Below, piece by piece: positions 16,895-24,680 of a stretch of 64,000 nt of DNA. Position 1 is the stretch's first letter, and the number at the start of each line of letters is the position of its first letter. Origin of the DNA: Verrucomicrobiia bacterium (GTDB taxonomy: Bacteria; Verrucomicrobiota; Verrucomicrobiia; Verrucomicrobiales; Akkermansiaceae); assembly GCA_030431475.1 (NCBI GenBank), contig JAUIJD010000002.1, positions 156,757-220,756 on the forward strand. The letters are read 5' to 3'. A program made the translations under genes and the position numbers. The notes beneath the pieces are model-generated. The model was not told the origin of the DNA. It saw nothing but the letters and a program-made list of their open reading frames with translations, and ran no database searches.

Positions 16895-19180
16895 CTACTG
16901 GGTGACCACGGCGCGGAGGTAGAGCTGCGGCAGGGGCTCGCTGGCGGTGGCGGTGACGGTGGCGGTTCCCTCGACCGGGACGACGGTGGGGATGTCGACG
17001 GTCGGGCCGTCGAGGGGGCCGTCGATGCCATCGCCGGCGTACCAGTTTTCGAGGTCGAGCGACCACTCGTAGGAGGCGTTGATGTCGATGAGCGCCGGAT
17101 CGGCCTGCGGGTGGGCGAAGGTGGTCGTGGTGCCGTCCGTCGCGACCTGGGTGATCCCGGCGTTCGCCGCATCCGGGGCGGTGCCGAAGAAAGCCTCGAC
17201 GCCGTTGTCCAGCTTGTCGCCGTCGGGGTCGTCGTCGAAACCGGTCAGGGGGCCCACACCCGGGTAGCCGCCGATCCAGGTGGCGTAGCTGGTGCCTTCG
17301 GGCAGGATCAGGAAACCGGTGCCGGGATCGAAGGGGGTGGTCCCGCTCTGGAAGGCCACCGCGTCGAGCACACCGTCGATGCCGCGGTCGTCGAAGCCGG
17401 AGCGTCCGAAGTAGCCGAAGCTCACGTTCGAGAGGTCGGGCGTGGCGAAGGCACCCTGGCTGATGGTGCCGATCGGGCTGCCGTTGAGGTATCCGGTCAG
17501 GGTTCCGCTGCCGGCGTCCCAGGCCAGTGCCAGGTGGACGGTCGAGCCGAGCGGGGGCAGGGTGGTCGACTGAACCCCGTTGTTGCTGCCGTTCCAATAG
17601 ACGGCCTCGATGCCGGTGCCGAGATTGTCGATCCGCAGGCTGGTGTCGCCCTGGACGTCGATGACGGTCAGTTGGCCGCCGCCGAAGGCCTCGAAGGTGA
17701 TGAGGGTTTCGGCGACCCAGTTCTGCGTGGTGAGATCGCCGAGAAGGAAGGGGTCGAAGTCGAAGCCGTCGGAGCCTCCCGCGGCGCCGGGGTTGATGGT
17801 GGCGAGTCCGCCCGCCACGACCGGGGCGCCGCTTGCGCCGAAGGTGCCGGTGGTATCGGTTTCTCCGGCATCGGGCGTGTAAACGGCACCCGCCAGGGAC
17901 CCGTCGAAGTGGATCAGGAGCTGGGTTTCCAGGGGAGTGGTGGCGGGGGCGGTCGCGGTGACGATGTTCGATGGGTCGGAGTCTCCCTGCGCGTTGCTGG
18001 CGAGCACCCGGTAGTCGTAGGTGGTTCCCGGAACGATCTCGCTATAAACATCGGTGTGGAACTCGGTGTCTGCCGGAACGGTGGCGACGGTGGTCCAGGT
18101 GTCGGCGCCGGTCGGGGAACGCTGGATGAGGTAGTCGTCCTCGCTGTTGAAGACGTCGGTCCATTCCAGGTCGATCTCGTAGGGAGAATAGGGCGTGGCG
18201 GTGAGGTCGGTGACCGCCTTGCCGGTCAGGGGGGTGGCGAAGCTGACCGCCCCGCTCCAGGCCTCGAGGTCGGGGTCCGGGGTGGTGTTGACCGCGTGGA
18301 AGCGGCAGACGTACTGGGTGTCGGCGACGAGCCCGGAAAGGGTGCCGCCGACCGGGCCGGCCACTTCGGCGTTGGGGCCGTCGGCCGAGCCGTTCGTTTG
18401 CCAGTCACCGAGGTTGGTCCCGTAGTCGGTCTCGGCCCAGAAGAGGGTCACGTCGGCGTCGCTGCCGTCGAGGGTGGCGGTGGCGTTGGCGCCGGTGGTG
18501 GTGATGCTGTCCACTGCGGCGTCCGTGAGCACCGGCTGGCCGGGGGGAAGGACGCGCAGGATGACGGCGGCGGCACCGGGGTCGGCGGCCCCGAGGCCGT
18601 CGATGCTCATCGAGGTTTCCGCCGGGCCGGTGGTGAAGGTGCCGATCACGGAGCCACCGGTGCCGCGGGTCAGCGTCGGACTGGCCGAACCGCCGTCCTG
18701 GTCCTGATGGGTGGTGGTTCGGTTGTTGATGCCGGCGGCGGTCCGCAGGTCGTGGATGCCGATGATCTGGATCTTGTAGTCGGTGCTCGGCGCGAGTCCG
18801 TCGAGGGTCAGCACCCACGGGTCGCCGGAGTTGCCGAACGCGCCGTGGGTGCCGATGATGCCGTCCAGGGTGGCGTCGCCGGTGCTGGTGGCACCCTCGG
18901 CGGTCCAGTAGTCGGCGCTGCCGCCGGCGCCGGTGAAGGTCACGCCGTTGACGGTGCCGCCGGGGCCGAGATCGAGGGCGCCATCGGCGGCGAGACTGGA
19001 GGAGGTGCCGCTCGGCCAGACGTCCCAGGTGTAGGTGATGTTGGCAGCGGCGGTGCCGTCGTTGATGACGTCGGCCGGTGCGGTGATCGGAGTGGAAGCC
19101 GCTTCCCAGGTGATGGGAGCGGCGTGGGTGGCGACCGTGAGGGCCAGCAGGCCGAAGGTGGAGCGAAGCGTGGGTTTCAT
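16895..19180 (-). CDS. Secreted FN3 and LamG multidomain protein
   Basis: A 761-residue exported protein. ATG 19180 overlaps the stop of the upstream FecR-like gene (ATGA), implying translational coupling; the upstream in-frame extension overlaps that gene and was rejected. Order: signal peptide (MKPTLRSTFGLLALTVATHA); an N-terminal jellyroll-like region of a kind seen in Verrucomicrobiota secreted proteins (about 20-215); two fibronectin type III-like domains (LDGLVAD-type and TYDYRVLASNAQGDSDPS, about 215-430); a LamG module (about 435-640) paralogous to those of the next two genes; and a C-terminal DDPDGDKLDNGVEAFFGTAPD repeat followed by a beta-rich end. No enzyme motif was seen. Probably a glycan-binding or structural partner controlled by the adjacent sigma factor. 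Confidence 0.8.
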   Translation of the reverse strand: MKPTLRSTFGLLALTVATHAAPITWEAASTPITAPADVINDGTAAANITYTWDVWPSGTSSSLAADGALDLGPGGTVNGVTFTGAGGSADYWTAEGATSTGDATLDGIIGTHGAFGNSGDPWVLTLDGLAPSTDYKIQIIGIHDLRTAAGINNRTTTHQDQDGGSASPTLTRGTGGSVIGTFTTGPAETSMSIDGLGAADPGAAAVILRVLPPGQPVLTDAAVDSITTTGANATATLDGSDADVTLFWAETDYGTNLGDWQTNGSADGPNAEVAGPVGGTLSGLVADTQYVCRFHAVNTTPDPDLEAWSGAVSFATPLTGKAVTDLTATPYSPYEIDLEWTDVFNSEDDYLIQRSPTGADTWTTVATVPADTEFHTDVYSEIVPGTTYDYRVLASNAQGDSDPSNIVTATAPATTPLETQLLIHFDGSLAGAVYTPDAGETDTTGTFGASGAPVVAGGLATINPGAAGGSDGFDFDPFLLGDLTTQNWVAETLITFEAFGGGQLTVIDVQGDTSLRIDNLGTGIEAVYWNGSNNGVQSTTLPPLGSTVHLALAWDAGSGTLTGYLNGSPIGTISQGAFATPDLSNVSFGYFGRSGFDDRGIDGVLDAVAFQSGTTPFDPGTGFLILPEGTSYATWIGGYPGVGPLTGFDDDPDGDKLDNGVEAFFGTAPDAANAGITQVATDGTTTTFAHPQADPALIDINASYEWSLDLENWYAGDGIDGPLDGPTVDIPTVVPVEGTATVTATASEPLPQLYLRAVVTQ

Positions 19181-20769
19181 GGGGTTTCCTGGTTCGGGTA
19201 TCGGTTCGAGTCGCGGAGAGAGAGGATCTGCCCGGGTTCGAGGGCCCCCTCGATGAGGAACACCTCGTCGAGGGAAAGGCGCGCGTCGTGCGGGGTGGCC
19301 TGCCCCTGCCACTTGCCGGATGCGAAGAAGGTGACGGGCGCGGCGTCCGGGCCGGTGGTGTCGAGAACCACCGGGATGTTGCCCTGGGCGTCCCGGTGGG
19401 TGGCCGGCTCGTCGTCGCGCAGGATCGGCTCGCGCCGCCCGTCGATATAGCAAATAACCTCGGGGTCGCCGTCCGTGGTGTGGCGTCCGTTATAGACCAC
19501 GGCGTGGTGGTGCCACTGCCCGTCGTCGATCGGCGTGCTGCCCCGCCACCAGACCTCGCCGAGGGTGGCGCCGACGGCATTTCCTCCCGCCACGGGGTTG
19601 AGATGGGTGAGGAAGGCTTTATCTCCGCCGGGGGCCACCTCGCGGGCGCCCCAGCCGAGGACGACCAGGTTCAAGGGGGCATTCGACCGCGGTTCGACCT
19701 TCAACCAGTAGGCGAGCGTGAAAGGGCCCCGGCCGTCGGGGCCGATCCGATCGCTGCTGACGAAGCTGTCGAAATCCGGTGTGACCAGGGCCCGGCCGAA
19801 GCGACCGGGACCGGATTCGATTTCCGGGGTTCCCTGGTGGGTGCCCGGCTCCATCCCGGTGCCGTTTTCCGGGGCCAGGTTGCCCCCGGTACGCCATTTC
19901 CCGGGGTCCGTTTCGTCGAAGGACCAGTGAAGATAGGGCAGGGATTCCGGCAGTTTGCTCAGAAACCGGTCGGCGTCTGCGTCGATGGCCGTCAGGGTGC
20001 CCACCACGGTGGTTTTCCGGGCGCGGCCGACGGAGAGGATCTGCCGGACCTTCGATCCGGTGCGGGCGGCCACCTCCACCCGTCCGTCGAAAACGTGGAC
20101 CTGGTCGGCATCGTCTGGCTTCGAGATGACACCGAACTCGGTGCCGAGGTCGGTCGCCTCAAGTTCGGAGGTTGTCACCTGGAAGCCCACCGCCTTTTCG
20201 GGCACCCGGAACCAAGCGACCCCCTCGTCGAGCCGAAGCCGGTTGTCGGACGTCAGCGTGAAGTCGGCCGGGCCGCGGACGATGGAGCGCACGCCGGATT
20301 CGAAACTGAGGTCCAGTGCTCCCTGCTCCAGGACGAGTCGCGACCCGACGCCCAGCTCCTGTCCTTCCAGGGTGCTCTCGCCACCGGGGTGGGTCAGCGT
20401 GAAACGGCTGCCGCTGGTGGCTTCGAAGGCGATCGGCGGCGGGGCGGGAGCGAGCAGTATCGTCCACATCAGCGACGCGGCGATGGCCAGCGCGGCGGCG
20501 GCGGCCAACGCGGCGCGGTGAAGTGTCTTCCGGTGGCGGGTCTTCTCGAGCTGCTCGACGGGTACCAGCGATTCGTGGGCCAGGACGGCCTTAATGCCCT
20601 TGACCCGCCGTTCCAGGACCGAGTGCATCCGCACGTGGGCGGCGTAGAGTTCGCGGGCTTCCTGCGAGTGCATGAGTTCGGCCCGGAGTTCCGGCCAGTG
20701 TGCCTCATCAAGGACTCCCTCGACGAACTCCTGGATCCGGGTTTCGAGCTGGACCGGGGAAAGGCTCAT
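19177..20769 (-). CDS. FecR-like anti-sigma protein with LamG domain
   Basis: A 530-residue predicted inner-membrane protein. Residues 1-80 are a cytoplasmic anti-sigma-like helix bundle (SPVQLETRIQEFVEGVLD, SQEARELYAAHVRMHS). One membrane helix follows (about 86-108, ALAAAAALAIAASLMWTILL), then a FecR-like domain (SGSRFTLTHPGG, VRSIVRGPADFTL, VFDGRVEV; about 115-260) and a C-terminal LamG module (about 275-510). It overlaps the sigma factor gene by 4 bp and the following gene by 4 bp. The likely role is to hold the ECF sigma factor and release it when the outer LamG domain binds a glycan. The architecture supports this; the mechanism is inferred. Confidence 0.82.
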   Translation of the reverse strand: MSLSPVQLETRIQEFVEGVLDEAHWPELRAELMHSQEARELYAAHVRMHSVLERRVKGIKAVLAHESLVPVEQLEKTRHRKTLHRAALAAAAALAIAASLMWTILLAPAPPPIAFEATSGSRFTLTHPGGESTLEGQELGVGSRLVLEQGALDLSFESGVRSIVRGPADFTLTSDNRLRLDEGVAWFRVPEKAVGFQVTTSELEATDLGTEFGVISKPDDADQVHVFDGRVEVAARTGSKVRQILSVGRARKTTVVGTLTAIDADADRFLSKLPESLPYLHWSFDETDPGKWRTGGNLAPENGTGMEPGTHQGTPEIESGPGRFGRALVTPDFDSFVSSDRIGPDGRGPFTLAYWLKVEPRSNAPLNLVVLGWGAREVAPGGDKAFLTHLNPVAGGNAVGATLGEVWWRGSTPIDDGQWHHHAVVYNGRHTTDGDPEVICYIDGRREPILRDDEPATHRDAQGNIPVVLDTTGPDAAPVTFFASGKWQGQATPHDARLSLDEVFLIEGALEPGQILSLRDSNRYPNQETP

Positions 20770-21314
20770 CCGAAGGAGGAGGGAGGGGTGGAGAGGCTGG
20801 ACTCGATGCAGCGTTTGAGGCCGGCCCGGATCCGGAACAGGGAAATCTTGAGCGAGCCGACCGTGCGGTTCTGGGAGCGAGCGTAATCGTCGAGAGTCTG
20901 GTCGGAGTAGTAGCGGTGGTTGATCAGGTCCTTTTCGGCGGGCCGGAGCTTCCGCATGCAGGCTTCCAGGGCCAGACGCAGGTCGTCCATCGGCTGGGCG
21001 TCGGCGGCCTGCATCATCGTTTCGGTGATGCGTTCTGCGAGGTCCTCATCGACGATCAGCCACGACTTCCGCTTGCAGTCCTTGTGGTGGGCACGGACCT
21101 CCAGCCGTGCAATGGCGAAGATCCAGGCCCGGAAGTTCGTGCCTTGCTGGAACTTCGAGCGTTTCTTCCAGGCCACGATATTGGTCCGCTGCACGACATC
21201 CTTCACCGAGGGGTCACCCGGCATCAGGGAGTGGACGTAGGCCAGCAACTCCGCCTGATGCGACGTCAGATGGGCCACGACTTCGTCGTCGGCTTTGGAA
21301 GAAAACAACCTCAC
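20766..21314 (-). CDS. ECF-type RNA polymerase sigma factor
   Basis: A 182-residue sigma-70 factor of the Rhodopirellula/Verrucomicrobium ECF type. Region 2 has DVVQRTNIVAWKKRSKF and FRAWIFAIARLEVRAHHK; region 4 has LRPAEKDLINHRYYSDQTLDDYARSQNRTVGSLKISLFRIR, the helix-turn-helix. It starts at GTG 21314 and its stop overlaps the start of the FecR-like gene (ATGA), so it heads an operon of sigma factor, anti-sigma-like protein and LamG proteins. It probably activates that cluster itself, possibly including the fucosidase. Its promoter sequence is not recognisable from one site. Confidence 0.88.
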   Translation of the reverse strand: MRLFSSKADDEVVAHLTSHQAELLAYVHSLMPGDPSVKDVVQRTNIVAWKKRSKFQQGTNFRAWIFAIARLEVRAHHKDCKRKSWLIVDEDLAERITETMMQAADAQPMDDLRLALEACMRKLRPAEKDLINHRYYSDQTLDDYARSQNRTVGSLKISLFRIRAGLKRCIESSLSTPPSSFG

Positions 21315-21319
21315 CTAAT

Positions 21320-21346
21320 CCTGAACGGGCACGGGAAATGTTCAGG
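21320..21346. repeat. Inverted repeat just upstream of the sigma factor start
   Basis: CCTGAAC, 13 bases, GTTCAGG: perfect 7-bp arms. The near arm ends 5 bp from the GTG start of the sigma factor and includes part of its purine-rich ribosome-binding region. It could be an operator or a structure masking translation initiation. It is separate from the STGGT-N11-ACCRG site at 21372. Confidence 0.5.
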
Positions 21347-21371
21347 TTACAGAAAAATCTTCGGCTGAGGA

Positions 21372-21392
21372 GTGGTTGGTGATCCCAACCGG
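21372..21392. promoter_or_regulatory. Operator copy 4 of the STGGT-N11-ACCRG palindrome
   Basis: The site reads GTGGT, 11 bases, ACCGG, with a six-base inner symmetry GGTTGG-tgatc-CCAACC. It lies in the divergent gap between the ECF sigma factor (start 21314) and the double esterase (ATG 21440, 47 bp downstream), so it could control both directions. Confidence 0.65.
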
Positions 21393-21439
21393 TGCGCTCT
21401 GCTGGCGAGCGGTTGGCAGCGGTGCGATTTTCGCCGGAG

Positions 21440-24400
21440 ATGATGAAGCTCACGATTCCGGCCGTGGTCGGCCTCCTCGCGGCATGGGTGACGCCGGCCT
21501 CCGCCGCTCATTTCAAGCTCTTCGTCCTCACCGGGCAGTCGAACTCGCTCGGGGTGACGAATGGCGGGGAGGCGGATCCGTCCATCGGCTCGGACCCGGC
21601 GGATGCGGAGGTGAAGTTCTGGTGGGACAACGTGGTCGATGCGACGACATCGCTGGGGGATTCGGGTGGGGCCTTTGTTTCGCTCCAGGAGCAGCAGGGC
21701 GGCTACTATGCGGGGAGTGCCACGCATTGGGGACCGGAGATCGAGTTCGCGCGGTCCTTGTATCGGGCCGGGGTGCGGGATTTCGGGGTGATCAAGGCGA
21801 GCCGCGGCGGTGGCGGGAACACCTTCTGGCACAAGGCATCCGGCGGGCACATGTACCAGCACGTGGTCGATACGGTGAACGCCGCGACGGCCACGCTGAC
21901 GGCCAATGGCGACACCTTCGAGGTGGTGGGTTTGCTCTATCTCCAAGGCGAGAGCGACGACGCCGGCGAGGCGGCGGTGGCGGGGAGCCGCTTCAAGGAA
22001 TTGGTCGATCACCTGCGGACCGACCTGAACGGCGCGGCGAGCCTGCACGCGGTCGTCGGCGGGATCGCCTCGCCGACGGCGAACGACGACACGGTGCGCG
22101 CGAACCAGTCGGCGATCGCCGATTCGACGGCCTACATCGACGACTTCGACAATCTCGACCAGCAGCCGCGGCTCCACGACGGCCTGCATTTCAACAAGGC
22201 CGCGAAGATCACGGTCGGCGGTCGCTACGCGCAGGCCTTCCTCGATGCCGAAATCGTCTCGCGGCATTATGGCAAGCTGGTCTTCATCGGCGACTCGATC
22301 ACGCAGGGAGGAAACGGCTATCCGAGCTACCGCTACCGGGTGTTCGAGCACCTGGCCAACGCGGGCGTGCCGAACACCGCCGCCACCGGCTACGAGTTCG
22401 TCGGCAGCGTCTCCGGAGCCTACCAGAACAACGCGGGCAGCACGCCGGACGTCAACGGCCAGACCTTTGCCAACCAGCACGACGGGCACTGGGGCTGGCG
22501 GGCCTTCTGGGTCAATGGACGCGTTGCCTTGCCGGCCGGCCGCTACGACGTGAACAACCTGGGCCGGGGGACGCTGGAGAACTGGACCGGGCAGACGACA
22601 ACCTTCGAGACGGGGGATCAGGGCACGCTGACCTACTCCGGAACCACCTACACGCCGGATACCGTGGTGATGAAGATCGGCATCAACGACACCGGTACTT
22701 CGTCGGCCACCCAGATCCGGGATGATATCGACACCCTCATCGATCAGCTTCGCGCGGGCAACGCCAAGGTCCGGATCCACCTTTGCCAGATCCTCTACTC
22801 GAACAACGTGGCCTTTTCCACGGTGGACGCCGTGAACGCGCTGCTGCCGGACCTGGTGGCGACCAAGAACGCGGCTTCATCGACCTCGCCGGTGTGGTTG
22901 ATCGACGTCAACGAGGGCTTCAATCCCGGCACCATGACCTACGACAACACGCATCCGAACGCGGCGGGCGAGGACTTCGTCGGAGACCGGGTGGCAGGGG
23001 GGCTCGGCATCATCGAAATGCCGGACCCGGTGACCGTGCCCCTGCCGCTCGAGGAGAAGGCGGGCGAGGATCTCGGGATTTCCCGGATCGAGGGAGATGA
23101 TATCTGGAACACCGGGAGTTATGCCAACGGATGGACCGCGGGGGGCGGGATCACGCCCTCGGCGGTGGGTGACAGCGACCTGCGCTTGAATCATCCGGGA
23201 GGCACTCCGGACGTGCTCGATGGCACGGCGGCCGGGTGGACCGATTTCCACGCCGGGCCGTGGGTGTTCGAGGCGCGGTTGAAGTTTGATGCCAACCCGA
23301 ACGGCTTCATGCTGTGGCTGGGCACCGGCACGCACCGGATCCTGATCGAGATCCACGGCGACCGCACGCAGGACTACGGGGCGAACTCGTTCAACGTCGC
23401 GCACGACAACCTCGACGGCGAGTTTCACACCTGGCGGGTCGAACACGATCCGGCGGCGAGCGTCTATCACCTGTGGCGCGACGGGGTCCTGCTGACGCCC
23501 GATGGGGGCGCGCCCTACGATCAGGTCGGTGCGGACGATCGCCTGTTGCTGGGCGACTACACCAGCGGGAGCTTCGGCAACGGTTTCGACGTGACTGTCG
23601 ATCGTCTGAACATGGGGCCCTTGTTCGGCAGCGAGCGGATGCACGACGGCAGCGGGTGGATCAACGGCTGGGGCCAGATCGGCGGCATCTCGGCGTCGAT
23701 CGTGGCCGGTGGCGACCTTCGGGTGCTCAACACCAGCGCCGGCGGTAGCTGGGTCGAGGGGACGAACACGGGTTGGTCGGAGGGCAACGACGGGGTGTGG
23801 ACCTTCGAAGCGCGGATGCGCTTCGATGCAAATCCGAACGGCTTCATGATCTGGCTCGGCACCGGCAGCCAGCGGGTGTGGGTCGAGATCTACGGCGACC
23901 GCACCCAGGACAGCGGCGGGCAGGCTTTCAACGTCGCCCATGACAACCTCGACGGCGAGTTTCACAGCTGGCGGATCGGGCACGATCCGGAGTCGGGGGT
24001 GTATCACGTGTGGCGCGACGGCGAGCGGCTGACGCCGGTCGCGGGTGCGCCCTACGACAGCTCGGGAGCGGACGAGCGAATGATCCTCGGCGACTACACC
24101 GGGGGGACCTTCGGCAACTCCTTCGACGTGATCATCGACGCGGTGCGCTTCGATTTCGGGAACGCCTACCTGCCTCCCGGGGCCGATGCCGATGGCGACG
24201 GGATGAGCGACCTGTGGGAGGACGAGCGGTTCGGCGACATCGTGGGCGGCGATGCGGGGGTGGACGACGATGGGGATGGAAGTTTGAACGGTGAGGAGTA
24301 CGAAGCGGACACCGATCCTCTCGACGCGACCTCGCGGTTCTCCGCGACGATCGATGCGGCGGGGATCGTCTCGGTGCCCGGGAGTTCGGTGCGGAGGGTG

Positions 24401-24559
24401 TACACCCTGTGGCATTCGATCGACCTCGGCGTGGCGGATCCGTGGGAGGAGGTGGTCGATGCGATCGCGCTGGCGGGGAACGGTGGCGAGCTGGAGCTGG
24501 GCGGGGGATTGCAGGCGGAATCCGCGGGCTTCTATCGGGTGGAGGTGGGTTTGCCGTGA
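21440..24559 (+). CDS. Secreted protein with two SGNH esterase domains and duplicated jellyroll modules
   Basis: A 1039-residue protein with a signal peptide (MMKLTIPAVVGLLAAWVTPASA). Domain 1 (about 20-275) is a sialate O-acetylesterase-type SGNH hydrolase with GQSNS (Ser34), YLQGES and DGLHFN. Domain 2 (about 278-540) is a different GDSL/SGNH hydrolase with GDSITQGGNG (Ser286), KIGINDTG and DNTHPNAAG. Two tandem copies of a LamG-like module follow (about 555-725 and 735-905), sharing the strings RFDANPNGFM/KFDANPNGFM and FNVAHDNLDGEFH. The end has DADGDGMSDLWEDERFGD and a second DDDGDGS calcium-binding-like repeat. It probably removes acyl groups from sialoglycans with two different active sites. 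Start: ATG 21440 or 21443; the frame extends to a GTG at 21392 inside the operator, which was rejected. Confidence 0.82.
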   Translation: MMKLTIPAVVGLLAAWVTPASAAHFKLFVLTGQSNSLGVTNGGEADPSIGSDPADAEVKFWWDNVVDATTSLGDSGGAFVSLQEQQGGYYAGSATHWGPEIEFARSLYRAGVRDFGVIKASRGGGGNTFWHKASGGHMYQHVVDTVNAATATLTANGDTFEVVGLLYLQGESDDAGEAAVAGSRFKELVDHLRTDLNGAASLHAVVGGIASPTANDDTVRANQSAIADSTAYIDDFDNLDQQPRLHDGLHFNKAAKITVGGRYAQAFLDAEIVSRHYGKLVFIGDSITQGGNGYPSYRYRVFEHLANAGVPNTAATGYEFVGSVSGAYQNNAGSTPDVNGQTFANQHDGHWGWRAFWVNGRVALPAGRYDVNNLGRGTLENWTGQTTTFETGDQGTLTYSGTTYTPDTVVMKIGINDTGTSSATQIRDDIDTLIDQLRAGNAKVRIHLCQILYSNNVAFSTVDAVNALLPDLVATKNAASSTSPVWLIDVNEGFNPGTMTYDNTHPNAAGEDFVGDRVAGGLGIIEMPDPVTVPLPLEEKAGEDLGISRIEGDDIWNTGSYANGWTAGGGITPSAVGDSDLRLNHPGGTPDVLDGTAAGWTDFHAGPWVFEARLKFDANPNGFMLWLGTGTHRILIEIHGDRTQDYGANSFNVAHDNLDGEFHTWRVEHDPAASVYHLWRDGVLLTPDGGAPYDQVGADDRLLLGDYTSGSFGNGFDVTVDRLNMGPLFGSERMHDGSGWINGWGQIGGISASIVAGGDLRVLNTSAGGSWVEGTNTGWSEGNDGVWTFEARMRFDANPNGFMIWLGTGSQRVWVEIYGDRTQDSGGQAFNVAHDNLDGEFHSWRIGHDPESGVYHVWRDGERLTPVAGAPYDSSGADERMILGDYTGGTFGNSFDVIIDAVRFDFGNAYLPPGADADGDGMSDLWEDERFGDIVGGDAGVDDDGDGSLNGEEYEADTDPLDATSRFSATIDAAGIVSVPGSSVRRVYTLWHSIDLGVADPWEEVVDAIALAGNGGELELGGGLQAESAGFYRVEVGLP

Positions 24560-24613
24560 GCGGACGCGCGCGAGCTGCCGGCCCATCCCGGGGCGTTTCC
24601 GTTGATGAGTCAT

Positions 24614-24634
24614 CTGGTCGGCTTGGCAAACCGG
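24614..24634. promoter_or_regulatory. Operator copy 5 of the STGGT-N11-ACCRG palindrome
   Basis: The site reads CTGGT, 11 bases, ACCGG, in the 121-bp gap before the sialidase-hexosaminidase gene, ending 46 bp upstream of its ATG at 24681. Same spacing and half-sites as the other copies. Confidence 0.65.
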
Positions 24635-24680
24635 TGGGTTCGGGGATGGAAACGGGAGGCTGGGTGCGTTTAGTGCCCCC

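Noticed and set aside
16814..19450. An 878-codon open frame on the plus strand
   Set aside because: Antisense of the FN3/LamG gene, with low-complexity translation and no signal peptide or domain.
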